Shown here: positions 18,298-26,509 of the stretch, piece after piece
Layout of the letters: each line of letters begins with the position of its first letter
Position numbering within the stretch: the first letter of the stretch is position 1
NCBI RefSeq assembly: GCF_023349125.1
Contig: NZ_JAKIKT010000007.1
Location: 62,001-126,000 of the forward strand
Origin: Shewanella corallii
GTDB taxonomy: Bacteria; Pseudomonadota; Gammaproteobacteria; Enterobacterales; Shewanellaceae
DNA length: 64,000 nt
Direction: 5' to 3'
The notes under the pieces: generated by a model
Told to the model about the DNA's origin: nothing
The model's input: only the letters and a program-made list of their open reading frames with translations
The model's database searches: none
Program-made: the position numbers and the translations under genes

Positions 18298-19554
18298 ATG
18301 CAATTTTCCAGATTTGGCGAGAAATTTAATCGTTACGCAGGGATCACTCAGTTGATGAATGATCTCAACGAAGGCCTACGTACCGAAGGCGCCATTATGC
18401 TGGGTGGAGGCAATCCGGCTGCAATTCCCGAGATGCTCGACTACTTTCATGGCGTCAGCACCGAGCTGCTGGCGGATGGTGCCTTGATTGATGCTATCGC
18501 CAACTACGATGGCCCTCAGGGTAAGAGTGCGTTTCTGAAGTCGTTGGCAGGGCTGCTCAGAGAAACCTATGGGTGGGATATCAGCGAGCGTAATATCAGC
18601 CTGACCAATGGTAGCCAAAGTGCCTTCTTCGCCCTGTTTAACCTGCTGGCAGGTGAGCAGACAGATGGCAGCTTCAAGAAAGTGCTGTTGCCTCTGGCCC
18701 CTGAGTATATTGGTTACAGTGATGCCGGGTTTGATGATGGCATCTTCGCCTCTTGCCGTCCGGAAATTGAGCTGCTTGATGATGGCCAGTTTAAATATCA
18801 TGTGGATTTTGACCGTCTGCCGCTGGATGACAGCATTGCGGCGATTTGTGTCTCCCGTCCCACCAACCCAACGGGCAATGTGCTCACAGATGCTGAAGTG
18901 GCCAGGCTGGATGCGATCGCCCGTGAGCGGGGCATTCCGCTTATTCTGGATAACGCCTATGGCACGCCGTTCCCCAATATCATCTTTGAAGAGGTGACAC
19001 CATTCTGGAACGACAACACTATTTTGTGTATGAGCCTGTCCAAGCTTGGCTTGCCCGGCGTGCGCTGTGGCATTGTGATTGCCAATGAAACCGTCACCCA
19101 GGCGATGACCAATATCAATGGTATTGTCAGCCTGGCTCCAGGCAGCATGGGGCCCGCCATCGCCAATCATATGATCAACACAGGTAAGCTGCTGGAGCTC
19201 AGTGAACAGGTGATTAAGCCTTTCTATCAGGCTCGGTCCCAATGGGCGCTTGAGGAGCTGCAGCGACAAATTACCGTACCCGGATTTAGGGTACACAAAC
19301 CGGAAGGCGCTATCTTCCTCTGGCTCTGGTTTGAAGGCCTGCCTATCTCTACCAAAGAGCTGTATCAGCGTTTGAAAGCGCGCGGCGTGCTGGTGGTACC
19401 CGGTGAGTATTTCTTCTTCGGCATGCCTGCGGAGGACAACAACTGGCGTCACCGCCAGGAGTGTATTCGCATGAACTATGTGCAGGATGAAGCCAAGATG
19501 TTGGAAGGGATTGCCGTCATTGCTGAAGAAGTTGCCAGAGCGTATGCAGAGTAA
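18298..19554 (+). CDS. avtA: valine--pyruvate aminotransferase
   Basis: 418 residues (E. coli AvtA 417). PLP enzyme of the class I/II aminotransferases that makes alanine or valine by exchange with 2-oxoisovalerate or pyruvate; cytosolic. Seen: N-terminal FSRFGEKFNRYAGITQLM, the substrate/PLP motif SRPTNPTGNVLTD, PLP-binding Lys in SMSLSKLGLPGVRCGI, and the C-terminal Arg region RHRQECIRMNYVQD. ATG 18298 has AAGGGA 13 bases upstream. Single gene; the flanking repeat begins soon after its stop. Confidence 0.95.
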   Translation: MQFSRFGEKFNRYAGITQLMNDLNEGLRTEGAIMLGGGNPAAIPEMLDYFHGVSTELLADGALIDAIANYDGPQGKSAFLKSLAGLLRETYGWDISERNISLTNGSQSAFFALFNLLAGEQTDGSFKKVLLPLAPEYIGYSDAGFDDGIFASCRPEIELLDDGQFKYHVDFDRLPLDDSIAAICVSRPTNPTGNVLTDAEVARLDAIARERGIPLILDNAYGTPFPNIIFEEVTPFWNDNTILCMSLSKLGLPGVRCGIVIANETVTQAMTNINGIVSLAPGSMGPAIANHMINTGKLLELSEQVIKPFYQARSQWALEELQRQITVPGFRVHKPEGAIFLWLWFEGLPISTKELYQRLKARGVLVVPGEYFFFGMPAEDNNWRHRQECIRMNYVQDEAKMLEGIAVIAEEVARAYAE

Positions 19555-19580
19555 TCGCTCTGCGGACGATGTTGATTGAT

Positions 19581-19930
19581 GGAGCTTTGCTCCATTAGCC
19601 TCATGGCTCATTAGCCAAACTTCGTTTGGCGAAACATCGAAGCCTTCCAGGCTTCGCCCGGGTCAGGGGCGTTGCTCGTCCAACGTCCCTAACAACCCCA
19701 AGGACGCCCCAACCGAAGTTGTTATCCATCGTAAAATGACTTCAATTACGCAAACGCCGTCGATTCGCCGAAGCCCATCCCTGTACTTCACTCCCCGCTC
19801 GGCTATCCTGCCTCGCGCTCGTAACCTCATCGCTTCGCGATACTCGCCCATGGCTCAGCGACGGCTACTCTGTCATCCATGACAGAGCTTGCTATTGAAG
19901 CCATTCCCTCCGGCAACTTCGGACGGGGAA
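19581..19930. repeat. left copy of a palindrome-rich inverted repeat flanking the island
   Basis: Non-coding sequence after avtA, built from short hairpins: GGAGC TTT GCTCC (19581-19593), GCCAAAC TTC GTTTGGC (19614-19630), CGAAGCC TTCCA GGCTTCG (19638-19656) and a 20-base palindrome with CATCCATG centre (19868-19887). Bases 19705-19753 match the complement of 21831-21879 at 47 of 49 positions, and the similarity continues in patches to 19926. The 62-codon minus-strand frame here (VIEVILRWITTSVGA) is shared with the right copy only because the DNA is shared; it is unlikely to be a gene. Confidence 0.85.
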
Positions 19931-20228
19931 TGGTGTATCCCGTCAGCTTATTTATGCCCCAGAGTTAGTTTCACTATGCACGGCACGGTGTTTTTGAGTG
20001 GAAGTATTTAATAATGCTTAAATTCAGTGTCTTAGGGGGCCTTAATATTTAGATAATAGGCGACAAGCAGAGAATGCGCCGGCACGCTCTTGCTCAAAGT
20101 TAAATCTGGACTTCTATTACTAACTTGTTGAATAATTGGTAAAAATGGCGGGGCGGTTTTCACGAGTCTGAAGTGACAAACCAGCATGCACACTATACAA
20201 ATACTATGTGTAATTAGGGAGAACTAAT
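19931..20228 (+). other. AT-rich left edge of the island, attC-like core
   Basis: About 300 bases with no gene, clearly more AT-rich than the avtA side. A GTTAAAT heptamer at 20099-20105 fits the integron core-site consensus GTTRRRY and is preceded by GCTCAAA. No full attC fold could be drawn. AGGGAGA just before 20229 is the ribosome site of the next gene. Confidence 0.3.
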
Positions 20229-20492
20229 ATGGTGGCAAGCAATGAATGGGAAACTCAATACTTAACTAAAGACGGTTGGGTAACGGGTGGCTATAAATTG
20301 GATCACGGTAAAAAGAAAGAAGATATACCGCCAGAGGGCGCTGTGCTTAGGGCCTATCGCAAAGTTACTGTAGGAAAATTAGGCGCACCGAGCTCAATGA
20401 ATGTGGACGAGTCACAAAGTGAGCTAACTAAAGACCAAGACCTTATTAACACCCTACTTAATAAGTTTGGGCAACCACAATTCGGTGTTTAA
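20229..20492 (+). CDS. small protein of unknown function (island gene 1)
   Basis: 87 residues; I do not recognise the family. ATG 20229 has a good AGGGAGA ribosome site 7 bases upstream. The protein is soluble and charged, starts NEWETQYLTKDGWVTGGYKL, then has a Lys-rich stretch (HGKKKED) and an acidic, low-complexity tail (NVDESQSELTKDQD). No signal peptide or membrane segment is visible. Codon use is AT-rich and unlike the neighbours. It stands 76 bases upstream of the nuclease-like gene on the same strand, so it may act with it (for example as a partner or inhibitor), but nothing in the sequence proves this. Confidence 0.65.
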   Translation: MVASNEWETQYLTKDGWVTGGYKLDHGKKKEDIPPEGAVLRAYRKVTVGKLGAPSSMNVDESQSELTKDQDLINTLLNKFGQPQFGV

Positions 20493-20495
20493 TCT

Positions 20496-20545
20496 CACAC
20501 ATAACAAGCGCATCAGGACTATCAACAGCTTGTGTTGTGGGTTTT
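20496..20545 (+). other. attC-like sequence after island gene 1 (weak)
   Basis: After the stop of the 87-residue gene comes CACATAACAAGCGCATCAGG, which resembles the left end of marine integron attC sites (AAC AAGC...TCA), and then AGCTTGTGTTGTGGG. A matching right core site GTTRRRY is not present, so the site would be degenerate. Recorded as a hint that the genes are former gene cassettes. Confidence 0.25.
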
Positions 20546-20568
20546 AAATTAATAATAAGGGACATTTC

Positions 20569-21597
20569 GTGACCGAAGAAAAAGTAGTTAGGATTTGTTG
20601 GAATACCAACTCTTGGCGTTCACCTTCTGGGCCAGAAGGAAAATCTAAAAACAAAGACTCATACGAAGGGGCAGTTGGCTATGGTCATGAGGAATGGCTT
20701 TTTGATCTCGACAAGATAGTAGATGGCTACCACTATAGTTTTTTACAAGCAGCGAATGCAGGGCGAAATGTTCATAAGGACAGTGATTTAAAGGTATATC
20801 TATATTCAATTAATAGTGCAACAAAAACGAGGTGGTGGATTGGCTCAATTGATAACCTTCAGATTGTTCCTGAATTAGAGTCTGAGCGAATATATCAGAT
20901 TTATAAAGAGCAAGGATGGCTCGATGAAATGATTGTTCAGGTTGGTCAAGTAGGTGCTTCTTCGGAAGACCTAAGAAAAACTGACCCTAAAATGCTTTTT
21001 ACCGTCAAATTCAGGCCTAATGATTTAAGTTTAGAAGAACCTCCTAAGGAGTTCTCCGCGAGTGATGACTCCCTATCCGCTACTTATTATAATTTTCAAC
21101 CATATTTAGGATTGCCTGACTTCTTAAGCCATACTTTTAACTTTGTGCCAGGTCATAATCCGGGGAAAAATGAAGGCTGGAGAACATATGAGGATAACGG
21201 TAAGAAGATAGATAACCTTCATAATAAAATCCAAAATGGAGCATACCTCCATCTTACTAAAATTTATGGTAATAGTAATGTTGGTACGGAGCTGCTAACA
21301 ACTAATGGTACGAAAATCGATATCGTGGCTAGAGAGAGCGATAAGGGCCTGATATTTTATGAGATAAAAACATCATCCACTGTTTTAGCGTGCATTAGAG
21401 AGGCTTTTTCTCAGCTTCTTGAGTATTCATACTATCCTGATAGCAATCATGCAAAAAAGTTAGTGATCGTATCACCAAATAAGATTACTGAAGAGGCATC
21501 AGCTTATTTGAATAATATTAGAGAAAGATTTGGAATACCTGTCTATTATCAAGCTTTTGATATGAGTATTAATGAACTTGAGACAGAGCTACATTGA
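20569..21597 (+). CDS. putative PD-(D/E)XK nuclease, possible restriction/defence protein
   Basis: 342 residues from GTG 20569 (AAGGGA upstream). The C-terminal third has a PD-(D/E)XK pattern: Asp251 in TKIDIVA, Glu265 and Lys267 in IFYEIKTSS, then helix residue Gln282 in FSQLLEYSYYP, as in restriction-type and Cas4/RecB-type nucleases. The N-terminal part (about 7-115; RICWNTNSWRSP, VGYGHEEWLFD, TRWWIGSI) is a separate domain I cannot name with certainty; its Trp-rich beta pattern would suit recognition of a modified base. No membrane segment. AT-rich codon use with many AGA/ATA/TTA, unlike the neighbours, suggests transfer. A type IV-like or stand-alone anti-phage nuclease is the best guess; inference. 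Confidence 0.7.
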   Translation: MTEEKVVRICWNTNSWRSPSGPEGKSKNKDSYEGAVGYGHEEWLFDLDKIVDGYHYSFLQAANAGRNVHKDSDLKVYLYSINSATKTRWWIGSIDNLQIVPELESERIYQIYKEQGWLDEMIVQVGQVGASSEDLRKTDPKMLFTVKFRPNDLSLEEPPKEFSASDDSLSATYYNFQPYLGLPDFLSHTFNFVPGHNPGKNEGWRTYEDNGKKIDNLHNKIQNGAYLHLTKIYGNSNVGTELLTTNGTKIDIVARESDKGLIFYEIKTSSTVLACIREAFSQLLEYSYYPDSNHAKKLVIVSPNKITEEASAYLNNIRERFGIPVYYQAFDMSINELETELH

Positions 21598-21599
21598 AA

Positions 21600-21658
21600 A
21601 CTTAACAAGTCAAAGCACTCTGATAGCGTAAACGCAGCCGGTGTTTGAGACGTTATCC
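21600..21658 (+). other. attC-like 59-base segment after the nuclease gene (tentative)
   Basis: Starts with ACTTAAC, which fits RYYYAAC, and ends with GTTATCC, close to GTTRRRY (one base off), 59 bases overall, directly after the stop codon. That is the position and length of an integron cassette recombination site. The inner arms pair poorly, so this is only suggestive. Confidence 0.3.
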
Positions 21659-21723
21659 CCACTAGCCCAAAGTAACTAATGTCCCAAATTGAGTTGCACT
21701 GAAGTTGAAGATTGCACCTTATT

Positions 21724-22060
21724 CCCGTCCGAAGTTGCCGGACGACTGCATGGATGCAGGAGGTAGAACGAGGCAGGAGTGCCGAGCTGGATAGGAAGTA
21801 CATGGATGTACTTCGTGGAATCGGTGCCGATTGCGTAATTGAAGTCATTCTACGATGGGTAACAACTTCGGTTGGGGCGGCAGGGGAGATCAAAAGGGCG
21901 AGTGGTTGCCGATAGCAAGCGAGTTTAGGAGCGCGAATCAAGGATGGTGAGCTGGCCGTTTTACATGGATGTATTTGCCCACGATTTCGACCAAGCGAAG
22001 CTTGGTACTAATCCAGCGGGGGCGAAGCTCCACGATATCGGCCAAACGAAGTTTGACTAA
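21724..22060. repeat. right copy of the palindrome-rich inverted repeat
   Basis: Mirror image of the left flank: 21831-21879 matches the complement of 19705-19753 at 47 of 49 bases, and 21725-21740 matches the complement of 19911-19926. It is shorter than the left copy inside this span by about 67 bases. Hairpins share a CATGGATG centre: 21746-21759, 21795-21814 and near 21961-21973. GCCAAACGAAGTTTGA at 22041-22056 matches the left-end hairpin. The plus-strand frame (VIEVILRWVTTSVGA) is a by-product of the repeat. Confidence 0.85.
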
Positions 22061-22117
22061 TCCTCTGCGACGACAGATCGGAAACCGCAGCGCGATTGTG
22101 ACAACCAAACATCCAAT

Positions 22118-22148
22118 AAAAAAGGTGAAGCTCAGCTTCACCTTTTTT
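22118..22148. terminator. terminator of the isocitrate dehydrogenase gene
   Basis: Perfect 14-base arms AAAAAAGGTGAAGC / GCTTCACCTTTTTT with TCA loop; T runs on both strands, so it can stop icd (minus) and anything coming from the island (plus). Confidence 0.92.
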
Positions 22149-22201
22149 GCATCACACTAACTTAAATCAAGTGGCGATAGCTAAATCGTATCGTCAGACG
22201 A

Positions 22202-23209
22202 TTACAGACGTTCCAGTACAGACTCGGTAAAGTCAGTAGTACCATGAGTACCACCCAAATCGCGGGTAGTGCGGTCGCCTTCTTCAATTACAGCGGATAC
22301 GGCTTCGCGGATCTTGGCGGCTTTGTCTGCCATGCCCAGGTATTCCAGCATCTGGATAGAAGCCAGAATAACTGATGTTGGGTTAGCCAGGTTCTTACCT
22401 GCGATATCCGGGGCAGAGCCGTGTACGGCTTCGAAGATCGCGGCGTCTTTACCAATGTTGGCGCCCGGGGCCATGCCCAGACCACCTACCAGACCGGCGC
22501 AGAGATCAGACAGTATGTCACCAAACAGGTTGGTGGTAACAATCACGTCGAAGTTCTCAGGGTTCATCACCAGCTTCATACAGGTAGCGTCCACAATCAT
22601 CTCTTCGGTCTGAATGTCCGGATAACGCTCACCCACTTCACGGGCGGTTTTCAGGAACAGGCCGGAAGTTGACTTCATGATGTTGGCCTTGTGCACTATG
22701 GTCACTTTCTTGCGACCTTCTTTGCGAGCCAGCTCATAAGCGAAGGTGGCAATCTGCTCGGCGCCCTGACGGGTCACAATGCTGGTGGCCTCGGCAGTGG
22801 TGCCGTCGTCAGAGACTTTCTGACCCAGACCGGAATACATACCTTCGGTGTTTTCACGCACTGTGATGATGTCGATATTCTCATATCGAGCCTGGGTGCC
22901 TTTGAATGACAGTACCGGACGTACGTTGGCATAAAGGCTGAACTTCTTGCGCAGGCTAACGTTGATGGAGGTAAAACCTTCACCTACGGGAGTCGTCAGT
23001 GGGCCTTTAAGGGTAATACGGTTCTTTTCAATCAAATCCAGGGTGCGCTGTGGCAGCAATTCACCATGCTTTTCGAGAGCTGTCAGGCCGGCGTCGGCAA
23101 ATTCATATTCAAAATCACATCCGGCTTTATCGAGAATCTTCAGTGCAGAATCAATGATGCTTGGACCAATCCCATCACCTGGGATCACGGTAATCGTTCT
23201 TTTTGACAT
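22202..23209 (-). CDS. icd: isocitrate dehydrogenase, NAD-dependent type
   Basis: 335 residues. Oxidative decarboxylation of isocitrate to 2-oxoglutarate in the TCA cycle. The short N-terminus KRTITVIPGDGIGPSI, the substrate motif SINVSLRKKFSLYANVRPV, VRENTEGMYSG, catalytic Lys in VHKANIMKST and TTNLFGDILSD are all family-typical. HGSAPDIAG carries Asp where NADP enzymes of the E. coli type have Lys, supporting NAD. A longer frame begins 135 bases upstream, but the first 45 residues look unlike protein, so ATG 23207-23209 is chosen; its ribosome site is weak. Reads leftward toward the island and ends at a strong terminator. Confidence 0.93.
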   Translation of the reverse strand: MSKRTITVIPGDGIGPSIIDSALKILDKAGCDFEYEFADAGLTALEKHGELLPQRTLDLIEKNRITLKGPLTTPVGEGFTSINVSLRKKFSLYANVRPVLSFKGTQARYENIDIITVRENTEGMYSGLGQKVSDDGTTAEATSIVTRQGAEQIATFAYELARKEGRKKVTIVHKANIMKSTSGLFLKTAREVGERYPDIQTEEMIVDATCMKLVMNPENFDVIVTTNLFGDILSDLCAGLVGGLGMAPGANIGKDAAIFEAVHGSAPDIAGKNLANPTSVILASIQMLEYLGMADKAAKIREAVSAVIEEGDRTTRDLGGTHGTTDFTESVLERL

Positions 23210-23309
23210 CTGGAATCCATCCATGTTGGTCGTTACTGCAGTAGTCACGCCTGTGTTTCTTTCACAGGTAACTTTCATGACATATGACCCGCTTATTTTA
23301 CACGTTTTT

Positions 23310-23324
23310 TGTGATTTTTTCACA
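23310..23324. promoter_or_regulatory. TGTGA/TCACA palindrome between icd and the S9 peptidase gene
   Basis: TGTGA and TCACA half-sites, as in CRP sites, but with a 5-base rather than 6-base spacer. It lies 101 bases upstream of icd and 161 bases upstream of the peptidase start. Binding is uncertain. Confidence 0.2.
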
Positions 23325-23484
23325 TTAATGGTGATGAAAGTCACAGATGGGTGGCCGGGTAAACTTGCATAAATGCCGTTAAGTCGCGAATATTGGGCGC
23401 TAAACCTCCAAAAATCGACTTTAGTCTAGTGGTGGGTTGAGGCAGCTGCCGACCCATAGCTATTAACATAAGAAGAGGAAAACA

Positions 23485-26313
23485 TTGAAATTACTACCTC
23501 TCGCATCCGGGATGCTATTGGCCACAGGAGCCGTTGCAGCCCCGCAGAAGGATCTGACTCTTAACGACATCATGAAGTTTGAGTCTCTCAAGAAACCTGT
23601 ACTCTCAGATAATGGTCAACTGTTGGCTGTGGAAGCCGCGCCGGACAGAGGCGACAGCCGTACTCTGGTCAGGATGCCCGGCAGTGACCGCAGTTTTGAG
23701 CTGGCTGGTGCATCCAATCCGAAAGTCAGCGCCGACGGCCGTTTTGTCGCTGCCGAGATAGAACCTACCCTGTTCGAGCGGGAAACTGCCTCCAAGAAAG
23801 AGAAGAAAAAGCTCAAAGATGGCATGGTGCTGCTGGATACCCAAACCGGCAAAGAGCTGCGTTTCGAACGGGTAAAGTCCTTCTCATTCAGTGATGATGG
23901 CCGTTTGCTGGCGATTGAGTTCGAAGCCGAAGAAGAGAGCAAAGACAAGGCTGATAATGCTGATACCCAGACTGAATCCAACGCCGTCGCTGGAGCTGAA
24001 GCCAAGGCTGGGAAAAAGGACAAACAGAGCAAGCCTGAAGTCGATAAGGCTGACAAGGGCGCACCATTTACTTTGATCGTGTTGGGTACAGGTAAGCAGT
24101 ACCAGTTTGAAGATGTCACAGGCTTTGCCCTGTCCAAAGCCGGTGGTAAGGCGGCGGTGGCTATCAATGATGTTGAAGCGGGTAAGCATGCTATCCAGCT
24201 TTACGATATCGGTGCTGACAAGCTTATCGATCTCAAGGTGAAGGCCGGTGAGCAAATTGGCGATCTCGCCCTGAGTGATGACGGTAAGTATCTGGCTCAT
24301 ACCTCGGGCAGGGCCGCCAGGGATATTGATGAGCGGGAATATCAGCTGACGCTGACAACGCTGGCCTCAGGTAAGCAGCAGCTTGTTGCCAATAGTGATG
24401 AGTGGACCCTGAATCGTTACAGCGAGCTGGACTTCAGTCCGGACAACTTAAGACTGTTCTTTGGCCGGGTACCGCAAATCAACAAACCTGAAACGCTTAG
24501 CAAGTATGAGAATGAAGCTGATCTTTATAACACTGCAGTGATTACCGACCAGCGTAATCTGAAGATTTGGCATGGCGACGATCCACGTATCAAGCCCCAT
24601 GAGATTAAGCAGTACGACAAGGAAGTGAAACGTACCTATCAGGCTGTGATGCACCTTGGTAGCGGTCAGGTGGTGCAGTTGGCCGATGAGACAGTGCCGG
24701 ATCTGGAATTGGGTCCTCAGAGCCGTTATCTGGTTGCCAGCTCTGATCTGCCTTATCGCAAAATGATCACCTGGGCCGGTTTCTACCGTGACTTTTATCT
24801 GGTGGATCTGAATACGGGTCGCAAGCAGCTGGTATTGACTCAGCAACCAAGCCGCTCCGGGCCATCACTGTCTCCTGATGGTAAGTTCCTGGCCTACTTC
24901 CAGCAGGGAAATGTTTACCTGCATGATATTGCCGCCAATAGTCGTAGAGAGCTGAGCGCCGGCATTGCTACGCCTTTTGCCGATGAAGATCATGACTATC
25001 CTTCGCAGGCTCCGGGCTATGGTTTCGGCCCCTGGCTGGATGATGACGAAGGCGTGCTGGTGTACGACAAATACGATGTGTGGCAGTTCGATACCACCTC
25101 AGGCAAAGGCTTTATGCTGACTGACGGTAAAGGCCGTGAGACCGGAGTTCAGTACCGGGTAACCGGTCTGAGTGCCGACAGGGACGAACCTGCTGCGCCG
25201 GATAATGGCGACAAAGTCATGCTCCATGGCTACAGCCACAAAACCAAAGGTGATGGTTTCTATGGTGCCAGACTGGGCAGCGCCGGCGTCGATGTACTGA
25301 TGCAGGGTGATTATAAACTGAAGCTGCTGAGCCGGGCCGACGATGCCGACACTCTGGTGTATTCCAAAGAGCAATATAACCAGTTCCCGGATCTCTATAC
25401 CGCCGATTACCTCAAGCCTGAACAGGGGCAGCGTCAGACCCATTTGGATGAGCAGCGTGACGGTTTTGACTGGAGTCAGTCTGAGCTCGTGAGCTGGACC
25501 AATGGTGATGGTCGTCAACTGGATGGCGTGCTGATCAAACCAAACAATTATGAGGAAGGTAAGCGTTACCCTGTGCTTGTGTATTACTACCGCTTTATGA
25601 GCGACCGTCTGCACAGCTTCCCGGCGATGAAGGTTAACCACAGACCCAATTTCGCCTGGTACGCGGATAATGGCTATGCCATCTTCCTGCCGGATATCCG
25701 CTTTGAAATAGGTTACCCCGGGCCGGCTGCTGTGCAGGCGCTGACCTCAGGCGTGCAGCACATTATTGATATGGGCGTGGCCGATCCGAAAGCCATTGGT
25801 TTGCATGGTCACTCCTGGAGTGGTTATCAAACGGCCTTTGCCATCACCCAAACCCATATGTTCAAAGCTGCTGTCAGTGGTGCGCCGGTATCCAATATGA
25901 CCAGCGCCTTCAGTGGTATCCGTCATGGCAGTGGTTTGGCTCGTCAGTTCCAATATGAAACAGGGCAAAGCCGTATTGGTGAAAGCCTGATGGCGGCACC
26001 ACATAAGTACATTGAAAACTCGCCTGTGTTCTACGCAGAGCGCATCAAAACACCGATGATGATTATGTTTGGTGACAAAGATGATGCCGTGCCCTGGGAG
26101 CAGGGGATAGAGATGTACCTGGCTATGCGCCGCGCGGGTAAGGATGTGGTCTTTCTTCAGTATGAGGATGAGCCGCACCATCTTAAGAAGTATCCCAACA
26201 AGGTGGACTACAGTATTCGTATGATGGAGTACTTCGACCATTACCTGAAAGGCACTCCTGCTCCTGAGTGGATCAAGGCTGGTGAAGCCTACAGGGAATA
26301 CGACAAGGACTGA
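23485..26313 (+). CDS. S9 family prolyl-oligopeptidase-like peptidase, exported
   Basis: 942 residues from TTG 23485, preceded by AAGAGGAAAAC; the first 18 residues form a signal peptide ending AVA-APQ. A WD40-like beta-propeller fills most of the middle (repeated LSDDGKYLA, FSPDNLRLFF, LSPDGKFLAYF), interrupted by a charged Lys/Glu/Asp-rich insertion near 150-195. The C-terminal alpha/beta hydrolase has Ser777 in GHSWSGYQT (Ser replaces the second Gly of the usual GHSWGG), Asp866 in FGDKDDAVPW and His898 or His899 in DEPHHLKK. Probably cleaves short peptides in the periplasm or outside the cell. Single gene, divergent from icd. Confidence 0.92.
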   Translation: MKLLPLASGMLLATGAVAAPQKDLTLNDIMKFESLKKPVLSDNGQLLAVEAAPDRGDSRTLVRMPGSDRSFELAGASNPKVSADGRFVAAEIEPTLFERETASKKEKKKLKDGMVLLDTQTGKELRFERVKSFSFSDDGRLLAIEFEAEEESKDKADNADTQTESNAVAGAEAKAGKKDKQSKPEVDKADKGAPFTLIVLGTGKQYQFEDVTGFALSKAGGKAAVAINDVEAGKHAIQLYDIGADKLIDLKVKAGEQIGDLALSDDGKYLAHTSGRAARDIDEREYQLTLTTLASGKQQLVANSDEWTLNRYSELDFSPDNLRLFFGRVPQINKPETLSKYENEADLYNTAVITDQRNLKIWHGDDPRIKPHEIKQYDKEVKRTYQAVMHLGSGQVVQLADETVPDLELGPQSRYLVASSDLPYRKMITWAGFYRDFYLVDLNTGRKQLVLTQQPSRSGPSLSPDGKFLAYFQQGNVYLHDIAANSRRELSAGIATPFADEDHDYPSQAPGYGFGPWLDDDEGVLVYDKYDVWQFDTTSGKGFMLTDGKGRETGVQYRVTGLSADRDEPAAPDNGDKVMLHGYSHKTKGDGFYGARLGSAGVDVLMQGDYKLKLLSRADDADTLVYSKEQYNQFPDLYTADYLKPEQGQRQTHLDEQRDGFDWSQSELVSWTNGDGRQLDGVLIKPNNYEEGKRYPVLVYYYRFMSDRLHSFPAMKVNHRPNFAWYADNGYAIFLPDIRFEIGYPGPAAVQALTSGVQHIIDMGVADPKAIGLHGHSWSGYQTAFAITQTHMFKAAVSGAPVSNMTSAFSGIRHGSGLARQFQYETGQSRIGESLMAAPHKYIENSPVFYAERIKTPMMIMFGDKDDAVPWEQGIEMYLAMRRAGKDVVFLQYEDEPHHLKKYPNKVDYSIRMMEYFDHYLKGTPAPEWIKAGEAYREYDKD

Positions 26314-26340
26314 TAACTGATATAAGTTACCGCTTTAACA

Positions 26341-26366
26341 AAGACCGGCACCGTGCCGGTCTTTTT
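26341..26366 (+). terminator. terminator of the S9 peptidase gene
   Basis: Stem AAGACCGGCA / TGCCGGTCTT with CCG loop and T tail, 27 bases after the stop. Confidence 0.92.
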
Positions 26367-26509
26367 ATTAGCCGCAATTTATTCACCGGCATGTCACCTT
26401 TCGATAAAGGCAGTAAAGAAAAACTATCCCGATCGGGAAAATATTCTGATTTGTCCCAACTGAACCAGCCAATCAGTATTGAGCCATCGAAAGTTTGATG
26501 GAGCTGAAC

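Noticed and set aside
18376..19611. 411-codon open frame opposite avtA
   Set aside because: Antisense of a clear aminotransferase; no family match, no ribosome site, and it runs past the avtA stop into the repeat.
19663..19851. 62-codon minus-strand frame sharing VIEVILRW..TTSVGA with a frame at 21712-21915
   Set aside because: Both lie in the inverted repeat and share sequence because of it; starts and ends differ and no ribosome site is seen.
19555..22201. Insertion sequence or transposon
   Set aside because: No transposase and no clear target-site duplication; the inverted repeats are imperfect and of unequal length, so only an island with flanking repeats is claimed.
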